From: Streptomyces graminofaciens
GTDB lineage: Bacteria > Actinomycetota > Actinomycetes > Streptomycetales > Streptomycetaceae
Length of the DNA stretch: 64,000 bases
Assembly: GCF_030294945.1 (NCBI RefSeq)
Contig: NZ_AP018448.1
Location: forward strand, 2,046,001 to 2,110,000
Direction: 5' to 3'
Within the stretch, counting starts at the first letter, position 1. Each line of letters starts with the position of its first letter. This document shows positions 19,401 to 29,900 of this stretch, piece by piece. The notes beneath the pieces are model-generated. The model saw only the letters and a program-made list of their open reading frames with translations, was not told the origin of the DNA and ran no database searches. Position numbers and translations under genes: made by a program.

Positions 19401-22400
19401 CCGTTCGGCCTTCTCGATCGCGCTGCGGATGCCGCGGACCGCGTACTTCTCCAGCTCCGCCTTGGCGGTGTCGCTCACGCCGGTCGGGAACAGGGCGAGG
19501 AAGCCAGCAACGAGTTCCTCGCCGTTGGCGAGGGCGGCGTCGGTGCAATCGGCGAGATAGCCGGAGGGGCCGAAGAGCTCGTCGACTCGGCGCGACAGCG
19601 CGGCCAGCGGCCTGCCGTCCTCGCGCAGCAGCCGGCCGCGCGCCGCGAGATCGAGGAGGTGGGCGGTGTACTGACGGCGCAGGATCTCGATAGCCGACAA
19701 ATACGAGCCCGGCGGCACGATCCGTCCGTCGATCATGTCCCGCGGCCGGTCGAGGAAGTACAGGTCGCGGCGCTTGCGGTCGGGAATGGTCAGCAGGAAG
19801 GCGTTGCCAGTACGGCGTCCCGCCCGACCCGCCTGCTGGGCATAGTTGGCCGGACGGCGCGGCAGGGCTCCGAGGACGACGGCGGACAGGTCACCGATGT
19901 CGATGCCCATCTCCAGGGTGGGTGTGCAGGACAGCACGTTGGGGTCGTTGAATCCTTCGCCGTTACGGAAGGCGTCCTCGAGACGTTCGCGCTTGCCTCG
20001 GGAAAGCAGACCGGTGTGCTCGGCGGTGATGACCTGGTAAGTACCCGCTCGCCGGTACAGGCTGCGGTAGTAGTCGTCACGGTAGTCGCGGTCCCGGTCG
20101 TGCCGGTCCACGGTCTCCAGCCACCGGTCGCCGGCGACCAGCCGCCCCGTCGTGCAGCGATACGCCTGGCAGGGCTGCCCGTGGTACTGGTCCAGCAGCG
20201 AGGGGTGGACGGTCTGCTCCCAGAAGCACTTCGGGCAGCGCACATAGGCCTCGTTGACCTGGGCGTCGGTCAGCAACTGCAACCGGATGGCCCCTGGCTG
20301 GAGGCCGTACAGACGGGCGGCCGTATCGCTCGGGGTACGTGCTGCAAGCAGCCCGGCGTCGGTGAGCCGGGGCAGCAGTCGTACCCAGAACTCGTCGGCC
20401 TGTTCGCGGGTCATGTCGAGGCAGCGCTGGGCCCAGGTCTGGTACCAGGACAGACGTCCGGCGGCGAAGTCGAACTCGCTGCTCGGCTTGGGCCGCGCGA
20501 GCAGGAATCTCGGCGCGGACACCCCCTTGGGGAAGGCCTTCATACCGCGCGGGCGCCCTCCCCAGATGAAGTAGCGGCTGGTGCCCGCCTCGTCGAGGAA
20601 CTTCTCCAGCCACCGGTGCCCGACCGCCCCACGCGTACGCAGTCGCTCCAACAGGCCACGCAGAAAGGCCAGATAGCGGGCATCGTCGTGTTCGGTAAGT
20701 GTCAACCCACGGTGGGCTGCCTCCTCATGAGCGGCTCGCACGAGCGCTACGGCCGCCTGCTCATCGGGGATGTCCACCCAGGCGGCTGAGGTACGGGTCA
20801 GTTCGAGGGTACGGCCGTTGCGGGAGCGGTGGCCGAACTCCATGACGGCTTCGAACGCGAATCGTTCACCGATCAGGTCCCAGGTTTTCTTGTCCCCGCC
20901 GCGCCCTTGGCCGGACAGCAGGCGCGCTACGCCCGTGTCGTCGTGAAGGTCCGGCGGGACGACGGCGGCGAGTGTCTCACGGTCGGTGGTAGCCGCTACG
21001 ACGTCGGCGACAAGGTCGTTGAGCGCGCTCGGCCGCTGCTCGCTCAGGTGCTTGGTGAACAAGGCCCGCAAGGAGAAGGTGTACGAGCGGGAGGCGACGA
21101 AACCGGCCCGGTGCGCGGCGTCCTGCACCGAGTCGTTGAACATCAGCGTCTTCGTCTCACGCTGCTTCTTGTCCATCTCCCCGCCGGTGAACAGCTGGGT
21201 GACGGAGGCGGCGGCGAGAGCGGCAGCGCCCGTACCGACGAAGCGGATCGCGTTGTGCGTGCCGCAGGCGGGGCACCAGTCGTCCTTGGCGGCGCGCTCC
21301 GCGGTGTCGCCGAGCTGGACCAGGACGAAGGCGGAGTCGGGGCCGGCGGGCGCCGGGTTGCCCTCGTCGTCGTAGTCGCCCTGGGGGTCGGGCAGCCGCA
21401 GGCGCTGGGACAGGCCGTCGAGCACCATGAGCACGCCCGCGCCGCCGGTGGTCAGCGACCTCTGCGCCGCCGGGTCCATGGCGGTACGGCCGTTGCCCTC
21501 TCGGGCCTCGTTGTCGGTAGCCGCCACCAGGGTGCGCACCTTGGCCTTCTCGGCGGTGACGGTGGCCCGGCGGATCTTGTGAGCCTCGAAGTTCAGCTCC
21601 TCAAAGTCCGACTCGGGGGCGAGGACCGACCAGCCGGAACGCCCGCACTCGCGGCAGTACACCGCGGGCAGAAAGATCTTGGTGTCGCGGGATGTGGTGG
21701 TTTCCGGCGTCGTACGCGACTGGCTCTGCGCCCCGGCCGTGTCCCACGCGAACTCGGCCTTCGGCCACGGCAGTACGCCCCGCAGCATGCGGGTGACGGA
21801 CCGCGCCCACTGGTGCACCTCGACCTGGACGAAGGGGCGGCTGATCGCGGCCGGCGCGTCAGGGTCACGCGCCACGGACAGCAGCGCGACGAAGCGGGCG
21901 AGTGCCAGCGCAGCGATCTGGGGCCGCGTCGTGATCGCCTCGTCCCAGCTCTTCGCCCCACTGCGGCGCATCACGTCAAGCACCTCATCGTAGGTGCGCA
22001 CCGTGCCGTCGAAGGCGTTCAGGACAGCGTAGGTGAGCCGGTTGCGCTTGAGCGCGGCGCCAAGGGCGACCGGGTCGATGATCCGGCTTCCGGTGACGGC
22101 CTCGGCGAGGTCCGCGAGTTCCTCGGGGCCGGACGCCGGATCCGGCAGGGCGGTGAGGGCCTCAGGGGGCGTGGCCTGGCCGGGGAGGAATCGCGCGTCC
22201 GGGATCGACTCGTCCTCGCCCAGGATGAACTCGTCGACCGTCAGCCGGTCCTCACCGACGATCGCGTCCTCGGTGAACTCCGCGCCGAAGACGTTGGTGG
22301 CCACGGAGAGGAGTTGGCGTACCCCGTCCTCATCAGTGCCGGAGGCGAGGGTTGCGGACGTGGCGACGGGGGTGATCGAGCCCAGCGGCATGCCAGGCCG

Positions 22401-23162
22401 GTTGGCATCGACGGCGATGGCGAGACGGCGCAGCAGCATGGCGACGTCGGTGCCCTGCGCGCCGTCGTAGGTGTGGAACTCGTCGACGACCACGTAACGG
22501 ATGTCGCTGCCGTCCCACAGCGGTGCGTCGGCAGCCCGCTGGAGCAGCAGGTCGAGCATCTTGTAGTTGGTGATCAGGATGTCCGGCGGGGACAGCTGCA
22601 TGTCCTGGCGGCGGGTGTAGACCCGGTCGTAGTGCGTCGCCGCCTTCTCCCCGATGTATAGGCCGGCGCGGACACCGCTCAACTCGTCGTAATCGGTGAG
22701 CAGATCGTTGATCCGGGCCGCCTGGTCGGTGGCCAGGGCGTTCATCGGGTAGAGGAAGACCGCCTTGACCCCGTTGTTCCCGGCCGCGCGTTCGCGGGCG
22801 CAGTGATCGAGGACGGGGTACAGGAACGACTCGGTCTTACCGGAGCCCGTGCCCGTGGTGACGAGCGTGGGCTGAGGTGTGTGGCCGTCCTTGGAGGTGA
22901 GCCGGGCGAAGGCGCGGGCCTGGTGGGCGTACGGCGTCCAGCCGTCAGTACGGACCCAATCCAGGTGCTGCTGCCAGCCGTCGTTCGCCGGGGTGAAGGG
23001 CGTACGCAGACGGAGGTACGGTCCGCGGAACATGCCCGTCGTCTCGTCCCCGAGGAAGGCGTTCAGGGCCTTTCGAGCGCCCTCGTCCGCGAGGCCGTAC
23101 GTCGTGGACAGGTACTGGAGCAGGCTCTCCTTGAGTCCCTGTGCTTCGAGGGTCGGCCTCAC
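16449..23162 (-). CDS. Giant DEAD-box/DUF1998 helicase with Vsr/DUF559-like domain, DISARM-like (2237 aa)
   Basis: I chose GTG 23162: it overlaps the methyltransferase stop by GTGA and has GGAGG upstream. Walker A is TTGTGSGKT (~102-110), motif II VVVDEFHTYDG, then ILITNYKMLDLLLQ, and motif VI QQAGRAGRR after PTLEMGIDIGD. A coiled coil follows (ENQKLRTRIRTIRSAIDEL). The DUF1998-type cluster is CPCNEEGGPACHRCLY. After it, TDFTFE, ITVYLDGHRFHAS and RDADKRNRLRAEGRIVFQL resemble a DUF559/Vsr-like endonuclease core, though the usual Glu of that core appears to be Tyr or displaced. The build looks like DrmA plus DrmB of DISARM fused in one chain. It is a likely DNA-loading and effector subunit. Confidence 0.9.
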   Translation of the reverse strand: MRPTLEAQGLKESLLQYLSTTYGLADEGARKALNAFLGDETTGMFRGPYLRLRTPFTPANDGWQQHLDWVRTDGWTPYAHQARAFARLTSKDGHTPQPTLVTTGTGSGKTESFLYPVLDHCARERAAGNNGVKAVFLYPMNALATDQAARINDLLTDYDELSGVRAGLYIGEKAATHYDRVYTRRQDMQLSPPDILITNYKMLDLLLQRAADAPLWDGSDIRYVVVDEFHTYDGAQGTDVAMLLRRLAIAVDANRPGMPLGSITPVATSATLASGTDEDGVRQLLSVATNVFGAEFTEDAIVGEDRLTVDEFILGEDESIPDARFLPGQATPPEALTALPDPASGPEELADLAEAVTGSRIIDPVALGAALKRNRLTYAVLNAFDGTVRTYDEVLDVMRRSGAKSWDEAITTRPQIAALALARFVALLSVARDPDAPAAISRPFVQVEVHQWARSVTRMLRGVLPWPKAEFAWDTAGAQSQSRTTPETTTSRDTKIFLPAVYCRECGRSGWSVLAPESDFEELNFEAHKIRRATVTAEKAKVRTLVAATDNEAREGNGRTAMDPAAQRSLTTGGAGVLMVLDGLSQRLRLPDPQGDYDDEGNPAPAGPDSAFVLVQLGDTAERAAKDDWCPACGTHNAIRFVGTGAAALAAASVTQLFTGGEMDKKQRETKTLMFNDSVQDAAHRAGFVASRSYTFSLRALFTKHLSEQRPSALNDLVADVVAATTDRETLAAVVPPDLHDDTGVARLLSGQGRGGDKKTWDLIGERFAFEAVMEFGHRSRNGRTLELTRTSAAWVDIPDEQAAVALVRAAHEEAAHRGLTLTEHDDARYLAFLRGLLERLRTRGAVGHRWLEKFLDEAGTSRYFIWGGRPRGMKAFPKGVSAPRFLLARPKPSSEFDFAAGRLSWYQTWAQRCLDMTREQADEFWVRLLPRLTDAGLLAARTPSDTAARLYGLQPGAIRLQLLTDAQVNEAYVRCPKCFWEQTVHPSLLDQYHGQPCQAYRCTTGRLVAGDRWLETVDRHDRDRDYRDDYYRSLYRRAGTYQVITAEHTGLLSRGKRERLEDAFRNGEGFNDPNVLSCTPTLEMGIDIGDLSAVVLGALPRRPANYAQQAGRAGRRTGNAFLLTIPDRKRRDLYFLDRPRDMIDGRIVPPGSYLSAIEILRRQYTAHLLDLAARGRLLREDGRPLAALSRRVDELFGPSGYLADCTDAALANGEELVAGFLALFPTGVSDTAKAELEKYAVRGIRSAIEKAEREWERENQKLRTRIRTIRSAIDELKDGDDEQASTKAELEAELGAISKQGATRQRQPAQTVLCDLGLLPNYALIDATTTLDATVFWPEGTTPEGRPRYKSKSFSYGRPRGFALSELAPGNTFYAEGYKHRITGIDIVTGRDQDWRHWRFCPSCGYVRTENAENDITPCPRCGEAGIADSGSLWQIVQPSVVTARDKREDARIGDESDDRDRRFYTLVDMVDIAPKDFAVGKSWRHTKEVFGVDYTRRAVIRRINAGPLSIGAQENEQLAGKPVRIAPFHVCTACGAASADGRPVFDDDRDAVDNSANRQRELKHHTPWCPLRRGKKGVPQEPVLLAHELETEALRILLPAATVLVEEKVHSFQAALRLGVDGAFGGDPQHLATTLATMPDRDTAETRHFLVLYDRLPHGTGYLDRLTDPAAFRQVLEGARRLLVECPCNEEGGPACHRCLYLYADEQYIERVSRQAALEILDELLGTDTDAWDTKKVGNTDQIGLDGQVESDLEARFLKALRGWAGQRGDAVLEESGDNSAYLRLDEIGTVHGWRLTAQRNEGYTRTDFTFERVDGPKQKITVYLDGHRFHASRRNNRLARDADKRNRLRAEGRIVFQLTWHDLDAFERQTNTAESGAGREAAEPVWPPYPRSAQDLAKQLYADRGGDDLAATAFTDPMTMLLAYLRSPDHAAWGKRASAMVGGLLGTGQEILVGNGTPDQTRQTLSGLLDAWGRTDGIDPAPVQGTGTLNLFQTSDQSGLPVAFLVDAATGHWSALACLDDTAHDQLGTPEHKARWRSWLQWSNILQFLAHDGGDGIQLTTATAASFDISVLKAFGGVGELESLVVRYGTGTPAPQPVPAEASNETPLEAAVRDLLWDREILEYLDEDDPDSPLTRLAHVLADGGKKAPAYGYELGERGWLADFVWDHGTPRIAVMAEPYDQEDKESDKTWSAYRDAGFTIRSADDWLADLDALLGMLPDATARPDSEEQSAAR

Positions 23163-25503
23163 GGGGTCGGGACCTCCATCTTCTCCGGGTCCCACAGACC
23201 CTTGGCTACGGCTTCGTCGAGGCGCTGCTTGAAGTAGGCGTGGGCCCGGCGCATTTCGCGTTCGCGGTTCGCCTTGTAGAAGGGGGCGGTGTAGCCGTCG
23301 GGAAGTGCGGCGTCAGGGAGTGTGGCTTCGGGGTCGGCCGGGAGCACACCTTCGGGAGAAGGCTCACCGACCGCCTCGCGGTAGGCCTCGAACTGGGTCC
23401 AGGTCTCCTTGGTCTGACGTTGGCCGATGGTTCGGGCATTGCTCGCCAGCTTCCACCCCTCGGCGTCGAACCAACTTGCCGCCTCGTACTTCTGGAGCAC
23501 GGGGAATCGCCCCTTGTACGCGGCGATCAGGGCGTCCGCATCCATACCGAGCCAGACGGCGACCAAGGCGTCGATCTCGACGAGTGCGGCGCGACGGGCG
23601 TACTCGGTACGGAGGGGGGTATCCCACTGCCAGGTCGGGGTCACGGAGTGAAGTTCCGTGTTCATGCCTGGCCAGTTGATGGCCCAGGGTGCGTACGCCG
23701 ACCAGGTGGGGTCGTAGAGGTCCTGCCAGAGATCGGCGTAAGCGGAGGTGAGGCAGTTGAGGCGGAGGGTACGGAGGAGGAGAGCGGGGGCGAGGGGGTG
23801 AGCCGGTGCGGGTGCAGGAAGGGCACCCGCACGACCGACGTCGAGATGGCCCGTGCCCGTGATGCGTAGGAGGTAGTCGATCGGCACGGAGGACCACAGT
23901 CCCGAAGTGAGCACAGACAGGTGGTTGTTGCGCAAGGCTGCGCTGCGAACCACGTTGGTGTGAGCGGTCCCCGGGGGGACCACGACGGGGTAGAGGCTCC
24001 GCTCAGTGTCAGGAGCGATCATTTCCCGCCAAGCCACCCTATAGAACGCGGTATACCGTCTCCGCGCCCGTCCAACGAGTAGCACGTCAACGCTTTCCGG
24101 ATCGGCATCCTGGGGAGCGTTTCCCATCGCCTCGGCCACCTGAGCTCGCGCACGGGCCACAGCCTTGTCATTCCCGCGAAGGCGTTCGAGCGCCTGGTGG
24201 TCGATCCAGCGGTCCTGAGCCTTGAGGTACTCCTGCGCACGGCCCGGCACCCTCACGTACTCCGTGTCCGGTACGAAGTCCGAAGGCAGCGAGACCAGGT
24301 CGGCGCCGAAGGGCGCGTTGGAGTTGGCGTCATGCCGCTTGAACACTGGTGTGGCGACACTGATTTGCGTGCCCTTGAGGATCACGTGGCGCCACCGGTC
24401 GGGTTCGTACGGCTCGCCCGTCTTCGGGTCCGGCCGGTTGTAGTCGATCAGGCGATCCTTCTTGGCCCCGCTCTCGTGGTAGCCGGGCGTGATCTGCGGC
24501 TTGAAAGCTGAAAGACGCAGTGGATAATTCGCCAGGGCCTCAATAGCGGACGCCTCGGCCGTGCTCACGGGAAACAGCAGGCGTGCCTCCTCCACCGGAC
24601 CCGTGTCACCGAACAGCCGCTTCCAGACCGTGAGCAGTTCCCTGTTGACGCGCACCACGCGCGTCCGGTGTGGGCGCTCGTCGAACTCCCCGTTCTGATA
24701 GCGGATTCCCGGGGCCTCTCCCGAACCGTCATGGTTCGCCGACAAGCGCAGGGCATCGGCGGAGACCAGCCAGGAGAGGTGGTCGAAGTCGATCTCCTGA
24801 GGGTGACCGTAGACATGCACACCGAAATGTGTGGGGTGGCCCACAGGGGGAGGGAAGAACCGTTGCCCGGCGTTCACAAAATCCCCGTGGATCCGCAACC
24901 GCCGATACGCCGCACCCCGCAGCGCACGCTCCTTGTCCCCGGTGAAGTGTGTGTCCGAGTGCAGGAACCCGGTAGTGCCCCGCACAGACGCGTGGTCCCA
25001 CACCTGGCACATGAAGGCCCGGTAGAGATCGGGCTGAGTTCCTCCCAACAACGGATACACCTGCGGCGCCCCGTAGAACGCGACCTGTCCGGCGTTGTCC
25101 GTGATCTCGCCCATCACATAGGTGGCCGCGGCTGGCGCCTTCAGCAGGTCGTCCCGGCGCTTCGCCTTCACCGACGTGGAGACCCGCTCTTCCAGCTCGA
25201 ACCATGGCTCGCGTTCCGCCAGCACCAGGGACTCGTTCCAGCGCGGCCGCACCCACGGCGGGTTCCCCACCTGAAGGTCAAAGCCTCCCGCCTCACCGGC
25301 GAACACTCCAGCGAAATCCAACTCCCAGTGCAGGAAACCCTGTTCCTTCGCGATGTCACGCACGACACGCATCCACGGATAGCGGCTCTCGACCGCCTTT
25401 CGGGCATCGTCCATGTCCATCTCGGGCTGGGTCTGGATCAGGTCCTCAAGCTGCTTCAGCTTCTCAAGGGACTCGACGGACGACACGATGGTGCCCTGCT
25501 TCA
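23159..25503 (-). pseudogene. Eco57I-like adenine methyltransferase, C-terminal fragment cut off by IS256
   Basis: From the insertion point, where coding resumes as KQGTIVSSVESLEKLKQLE, to the stop at 23159, about 780 residues remain. They include the catalytic motif IV as GNPPWVRP within GGFDLQVGNPPW, followed by the target-recognition part. The open frame continues upstream into the IS antisense strand, but that extension is not native. With the N-terminal piece at 26932-30078 the intact enzyme was about 1827 aa. The NPPW class methylates adenine N6. The fragment has lost motif I (SAM binding), so it cannot be active alone unless the two halves assemble from separate transcripts, which I consider unlikely. 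Confidence 0.9.
25496..25503. repeat. Left copy of the 8-bp IS256 target-site duplication
   Basis: CTGCTTCA directly precedes the IS left end and recurs at 26932-26939 after the right end. IS256-family elements make 8-9 bp duplications. Confidence 0.85.
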
Positions 25504-25527
25504 GGTTGCGTCCAAGGAAGTGGTGTA
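25504..25527 (+). repeat. IS256 left inverted repeat
   Basis: Begins GGTTGCGTCC and ends AGTGGTGTA. It pairs with 26908-26931 with six mismatches in 24 bp. Confidence 0.85.
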
Positions 25528-25637
25528 CGGGTTCGACCTGATCCGGGGGTTTGCTCCGGCATCGGGATGGTGCCCGCATAGATGAACGGCCACCGGCTGA
25601 TCTTCGAAGTGTCGAAGCCTCGAAGGAGATCAGCACG

Positions 25638-26876
25638 ATGACCGCACCAGACAGTCTCCCCCTGCACGCCCTCGCGGAAGACAACCTCGCCGCGGCGAGT
25701 CCCGATCTGCTGCGCGCGATGGTCAAGACATTCGCCGACGCCCTCATGTCCGCGGAGGCCGATGCCCTCTGCAACGCCGAATACGGGCAGGTCAGCGACG
25801 AACGCGTCAACCACCGCAACGGCTACCGCCCACGCGAGTGGGACACCCGCGCAGGGACCGTCGAACTCGCCGTCCCCAAGCTGAGGCAGGGCAGCTACTT
25901 CCCGCACTGGCTCCTCGAACGGCGCCGGCGGGCCGAACAGGCCCTCATCTCGGTCGTCGCCACCGCCTACCTGCTCGGCGTCTCCACCCGCAGGGTCGAG
26001 AAACTCGCCGAGTCCCTCGGCGTCACCCAGCTGTCGAAGTCCCAGGTCAGCGCGATGGCCAAGCACCTGGACGAGCAGGTCGCCGCGTTCCGCAACCGGC
26101 CCCTGGACGCCGGCCCGTATGCGTTCGTCTGGGTCGACGCCCTGACCCAGAAGGTCCGCGAAGGCGGCCGCATCATCAACGTCCACGCGCTGATCGCGGT
26201 CGGCGTCAACGCCGACGGACACCGCGAGATCCTCGGCATCGACGTCGCCACCGCCGAGGACGGCGCCGGCTGGCTCGCCTTCCTGCGCTCGCTGACCGCC
26301 CGCGGCCTGTCCGGTGTCAAGCTGGTCGTCTCCGACGCCCACACCGGCCTGGTGAACGCCATCGGCGCGGTCCTGCCGGGCGCGTCCTGGCAGCGATGCC
26401 GCACCCATTACGCCCGAAATTTGCTGAGCCAGGTCCCCAAGTCGGCCCAGCCGTGGGTGGCCACCCTGCTGCGGACGGTCTTCGAACAGCCCGACACCGA
26501 CGCCGTGAAGGCCCAGATGCGGCACGTCCTGGACGCTCTGGAAGCCAAGTTCCCCAAAGCAGCAGCCCACTTGGACGCCGCCCAGCACGACCTGCTGGCC
26601 TTCACTGCCTTCCCGCGTGAGATCTGGCGGCAGATCTGGTCGAACAATCCGCAAGAACGGCTGAACAAGGAGATCCGCCGCCGCACCGACGTGGTCGGCA
26701 TCTTCCCCGACCGCACCGCCGTGATCCGGCTCGTCGGCGCGGTCCTGGCCGAGCAGAACGACGAATGGACCGAGGCCCGCCGCTACATGGGCATCGAACT
26801 CCTCGCCAAGGCCCGCCTCCACCCGATCGAGTCAGAAAACGACGACACCGTCCTGCCCACCGAACTGACCGCATAG
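25638..26876 (+). CDS. IS256-family DDE transposase (412 aa)
   Basis: The frame is open from 25551, but the ATG at 25638 follows GAAGGAG and gives the usual family length of about 400 aa. The N-terminal DNA-binding part includes RNGYRPREWDTRAGTVEL. The DDE catalytic core shows Asp in FVWVDALTQKVREGG, Asp in KLVVSDAHTGLV, and the C-terminal NPQERLNKEIRRRTDVVGIF region that carries the Glu. This NPxERLNKEIRRRT signature is diagnostic of the IS256/mutator family. The gene appears intact, so the element could still move. Confidence 0.97.
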   Translation: MTAPDSLPLHALAEDNLAAASPDLLRAMVKTFADALMSAEADALCNAEYGQVSDERVNHRNGYRPREWDTRAGTVELAVPKLRQGSYFPHWLLERRRRAEQALISVVATAYLLGVSTRRVEKLAESLGVTQLSKSQVSAMAKHLDEQVAAFRNRPLDAGPYAFVWVDALTQKVREGGRIINVHALIAVGVNADGHREILGIDVATAEDGAGWLAFLRSLTARGLSGVKLVVSDAHTGLVNAIGAVLPGASWQRCRTHYARNLLSQVPKSAQPWVATLLRTVFEQPDTDAVKAQMRHVLDALEAKFPKAAAHLDAAQHDLLAFTAFPREIWRQIWSNNPQERLNKEIRRRTDVVGIFPDRTAVIRLVGAVLAEQNDEWTEARRYMGIELLAKARLHPIESENDDTVLPTELTA

Positions 26877-26907
26877 CCTCAAAACGAGATCACCGAGTGG
26901 CCGTCAA

Positions 26908-26931
26908 TACACCACTCCGGCGGACGTGACC
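26908..26931 (-). repeat. IS256 right inverted repeat
   Basis: Read on the minus strand it begins GGTCACGTCC and ends AGTGGTGTA, matching the left end at 25504-25527. Confidence 0.85.
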
Positions 26932-26939
26932 CTGCTTCA
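26932..26939. repeat. Right copy of the 8-bp IS256 target-site duplication
   Basis: CTGCTTCA directly follows the right end and is identical to 25496-25503. Confidence 0.85.
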
Positions 26940-29900
26940 CGTCCTTGGTGCCGAGCATGGACTCGAGAAAATCGAGCCAGTCATCGAGGGCAGCCAGCGG
27001 CACGATGTCGCGGCGCCGGGTCGGCCCCCCGCGCTTCTTCGCCCCGGCCTCGGTCACTCGCTTCTTCGTGATCTCCCTCTTCTCGACAAGGTCGCCGTCG
27101 CCTGAATCGTCACCGAAGGACAGCTGGTCACCTTCGAGGGCGAACAGCAGCCCGTTCTCGACGAAACGCGGTCCGGGTTCGGGATCCTCCTGTGACGTCC
27201 CGACCTCGCCGACGACTCCCGCCGACAGCAGAGCGTCCATCGACACGATCGGCGCGGTCTCGTACTCCGCGTCCGTGCCATCCAGCAGCCCGACCTTGTC
27301 CAGCGGCCAGAACCACAGCGCGCACCACGCGTCCATGATCTGCTTGAGGCGCCAGTACGGCGACCCCTCCGCCTCGAACAGGTCCTTGAAGACCTGTTCC
27401 TTGGTCAGCGGCAGGTCGTTGTCCCCTGCGCTCTCCTTGTCACGGCGCAGGAACGCGTACTCCTCCGCGTCCTCATCCCGGCCCGTGCCCCACACGTCGA
27501 TGGTGCGGGCGATCTCGCGCTCGCTCAGTTCCATACGCTTGGCGACGAGCTGCCACAGGAACTCGACTCTTCTGGCCGCAGCCTGAAGTCGGGCCAGCTG
27601 GCTGCTCTTGCCGCCCGTCGTCCTGGGTTTGGCCTTGATGCTGTTCTTCCACGCCTTCAGCTGCTCGACCTGCGGCCCTGCAAGCTGCTCGGCAAGCTTC
27701 TTGGCGTCACCGCTCGCCCCCGCGACTGCACCCCAGCCGGGTGTCGGCAGCAGGAACTGGTGCACGGCGCCGTCCGGCAGCGGCTGCTCCACGCCGCTGC
27801 CCTTGTCCCGGAACGGCAACTTCGCTGGCGTCTGTGCGCCGATGGTCCGCTCTTTCTTGATGCGCTCGGCGTCGTATACCCAACGGCGCGCTCCGATCAG
27901 GGAGTTGCCGCGTCGCAGATGCAGCCCGAACCACGGTGCCCGCATGCCGGGGTGCATGGTGTTGAGCCACAGTGACACCTCCGCCAGCTCCACGCCCGTC
28001 GCGTTGAGGTCGATCCCGTACGCGTTGTGGAGCGCGATGTACGCCTTCACCTTCTGCTTGGCGTCGAGCGTCTTCGACGTGTCCAGAGAGACGCCGAGTT
28101 CTGCCTGGCGGCGCTTGAGGTACTCCTCCGCGACCTGGTTGATCGCTTCGTTGAGGAACGCGCCCGACCCCAGAGCTGGTTCGCAGATCGTGTAGCGCAG
28201 CAGCTCGCTCGCCCGCGTCTCGTCGGTGATGCGGTGCTTGAGCGCCAGCTCGACCGTCACCTTGGTGAGCGACTCCGGCGTGTAGTAGGACGCCGACGTC
28301 TCCCTGTCCCGCCCCGCCAGGCGGTACACGAACGTACCCTCAGAGTATTTCTTCGGGCCGCGCAGGCCGTACTGTTCGGCGTCCTGAGACGAGTACACGA
28401 CGTGCGTGTTCTCCGGGTAATCCCGCAGCCGGTCGGCGGGGATGAGCCAAGACCCCTTCTCGGGGTCGCCGTACTGCTTGTCGCCCTTCTTCGCGCCGGG
28501 CTTGGCGACCTCGGCGAGTTCCTCATCGGCGATGATGCCGGTGTAGGACATCAGCCCCTCGTAGACGGCGCCGAGCTGGTTGATACCAAGGTTGCGGTAG
28601 GAGATGAAGCCGCCCTGTCGGCCCTTCTGACCGGCCTCTTTCATGGTCAGCAGACGCAGCACCTGGTGCAGGGCCTCGTTGCGCAGCCGCAGGTCCAGCC
28701 AGCGCGGCTGCTCGTCGCCGTCCTCGTCCCAGTGGGGGTGGAGGATGCGCCGGCCGATGAGATTGATCGCCTTCGGGTCGAACAGCTCGCTGCGCAGCGC
28801 CTCGAAGCGCAGGCCGCGGCCCTCGCTGCGTTCGTCGACCGGCTTGTGGTCGTCGGCTTCGGTGCCGTGCGGGCGGTGACCGTAGTTGACCTTGTTGAAG
28901 AGGACGTCGAGTGAGGAGTAGAGGTGGAGGCCGGTGCGGCTGTCCTCATCGACCAGCTTCCGCTCCCGTGCGACCAGTTCACGCAGCCGGGCGATCGAGT
29001 ACCCGGTCTGGTACGTCGAGTCGTCGGCAGGGAGGATGCCCAGCTCGGGGCGGGCCTCCGCGTAGAGGAGGAAGAGGATGCGGTAGAGATAGCGCAGCGA
29101 TTCGCGGGTGAGTTGCTTGGCGAACGGGCCCTTCTTGAGGTCCTCAATCTCCCGCGGCTCGACCTCCGCCTCGCGCAGGCGGGCGAGCACCTCGTTCGCG
29201 ATGATCTCGACCGAGTGCTGGAGTCCCTTGCGCAGCTCGGAGTTGACACCGACGGCGTTGTCACGGGAGGCCTTGAGCAAGTCGTCGAGGCGTCGGCCCT
29301 TGCCGTCGGGGCGGGGCGCGAGCATGTCATGGGAGAAGAGGGCAGCGAGGAGGGCGAGTTCGCCGGCCTTCGCCGTGTCGTTACGGGCGAGGGCCGCGTC
29401 CAGGCTGGCGGTGAAATAGCGGCCTTCAGCCCAGGCTCCCCGGTCGGCGAGGATGAGCACGCCGCCGCAGAGCAGCAGGATAAAGCGGGGCGCATCGCCG
29501 CCCAGCTCGTGCAGTTCGCTCTGAAAGAGCCAGCCCGCCAGCTTCTCACCGACTTCGAGGAGGCCGTCGGCGGTCTTGAGGGGGTGGAGGAGCTGTCCGG
29601 CCTCGTCGGGGTCGAGGGCGTCGTCGAGCTTGGCGGTCCAGCCGCAGTCGACCGCGAGGATGCCGTCTCCGTGCCAGGCGACCTGGAGTTCGTACTCCTT
29701 GCCCGCGTTGTGCACAGTGATCGGCTCGGGCCGGTCACCGTAGTAACCGAGGGCCTTGAGGACGGCGGTGTGCCAGGTGGTGAGGTGCTCGGCCCACTCG
29801 CCCGTGGGGTCGTCGTAGGTGCTGCCGAGTTCTTCCTGCTGGGCGCGGGAGGCCAGGAAGGGGCGCACGGTGGCCAGGTACTCACCGCGGAGCCGAGGGA

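Larger units (their letters stand above)
25504..26931 (+). mobile_element. IS256-family insertion sequence, complete, inside the methyltransferase gene
   Basis: The element is 1428 bp. Its ends are imperfect 24-bp inverted repeats (18 of 24 identical), both beginning GGT and sharing CGTCC and AGTGGTGTA. It is flanked by the 8-bp direct repeat CTGCTTCA. It carries one intact transposase gene. Removing the element and one target copy rejoins the host codons as GAC GTG AAG CAG GGC ACC, giving DVKQGT in frame. The lack of decay in both the element and the split gene suggests a recent insertion. Confidence 0.92.

Noticed and set aside
14635..22661. Long plus-strand open frames opposite the UvrD and giant helicase genes (646, 423, 695 and 610 aa)
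   Set aside because: They are antisense shadows produced by high GC at third positions; they lack motifs and ribosome-binding sites, and the minus-strand frames have clear helicase motifs.
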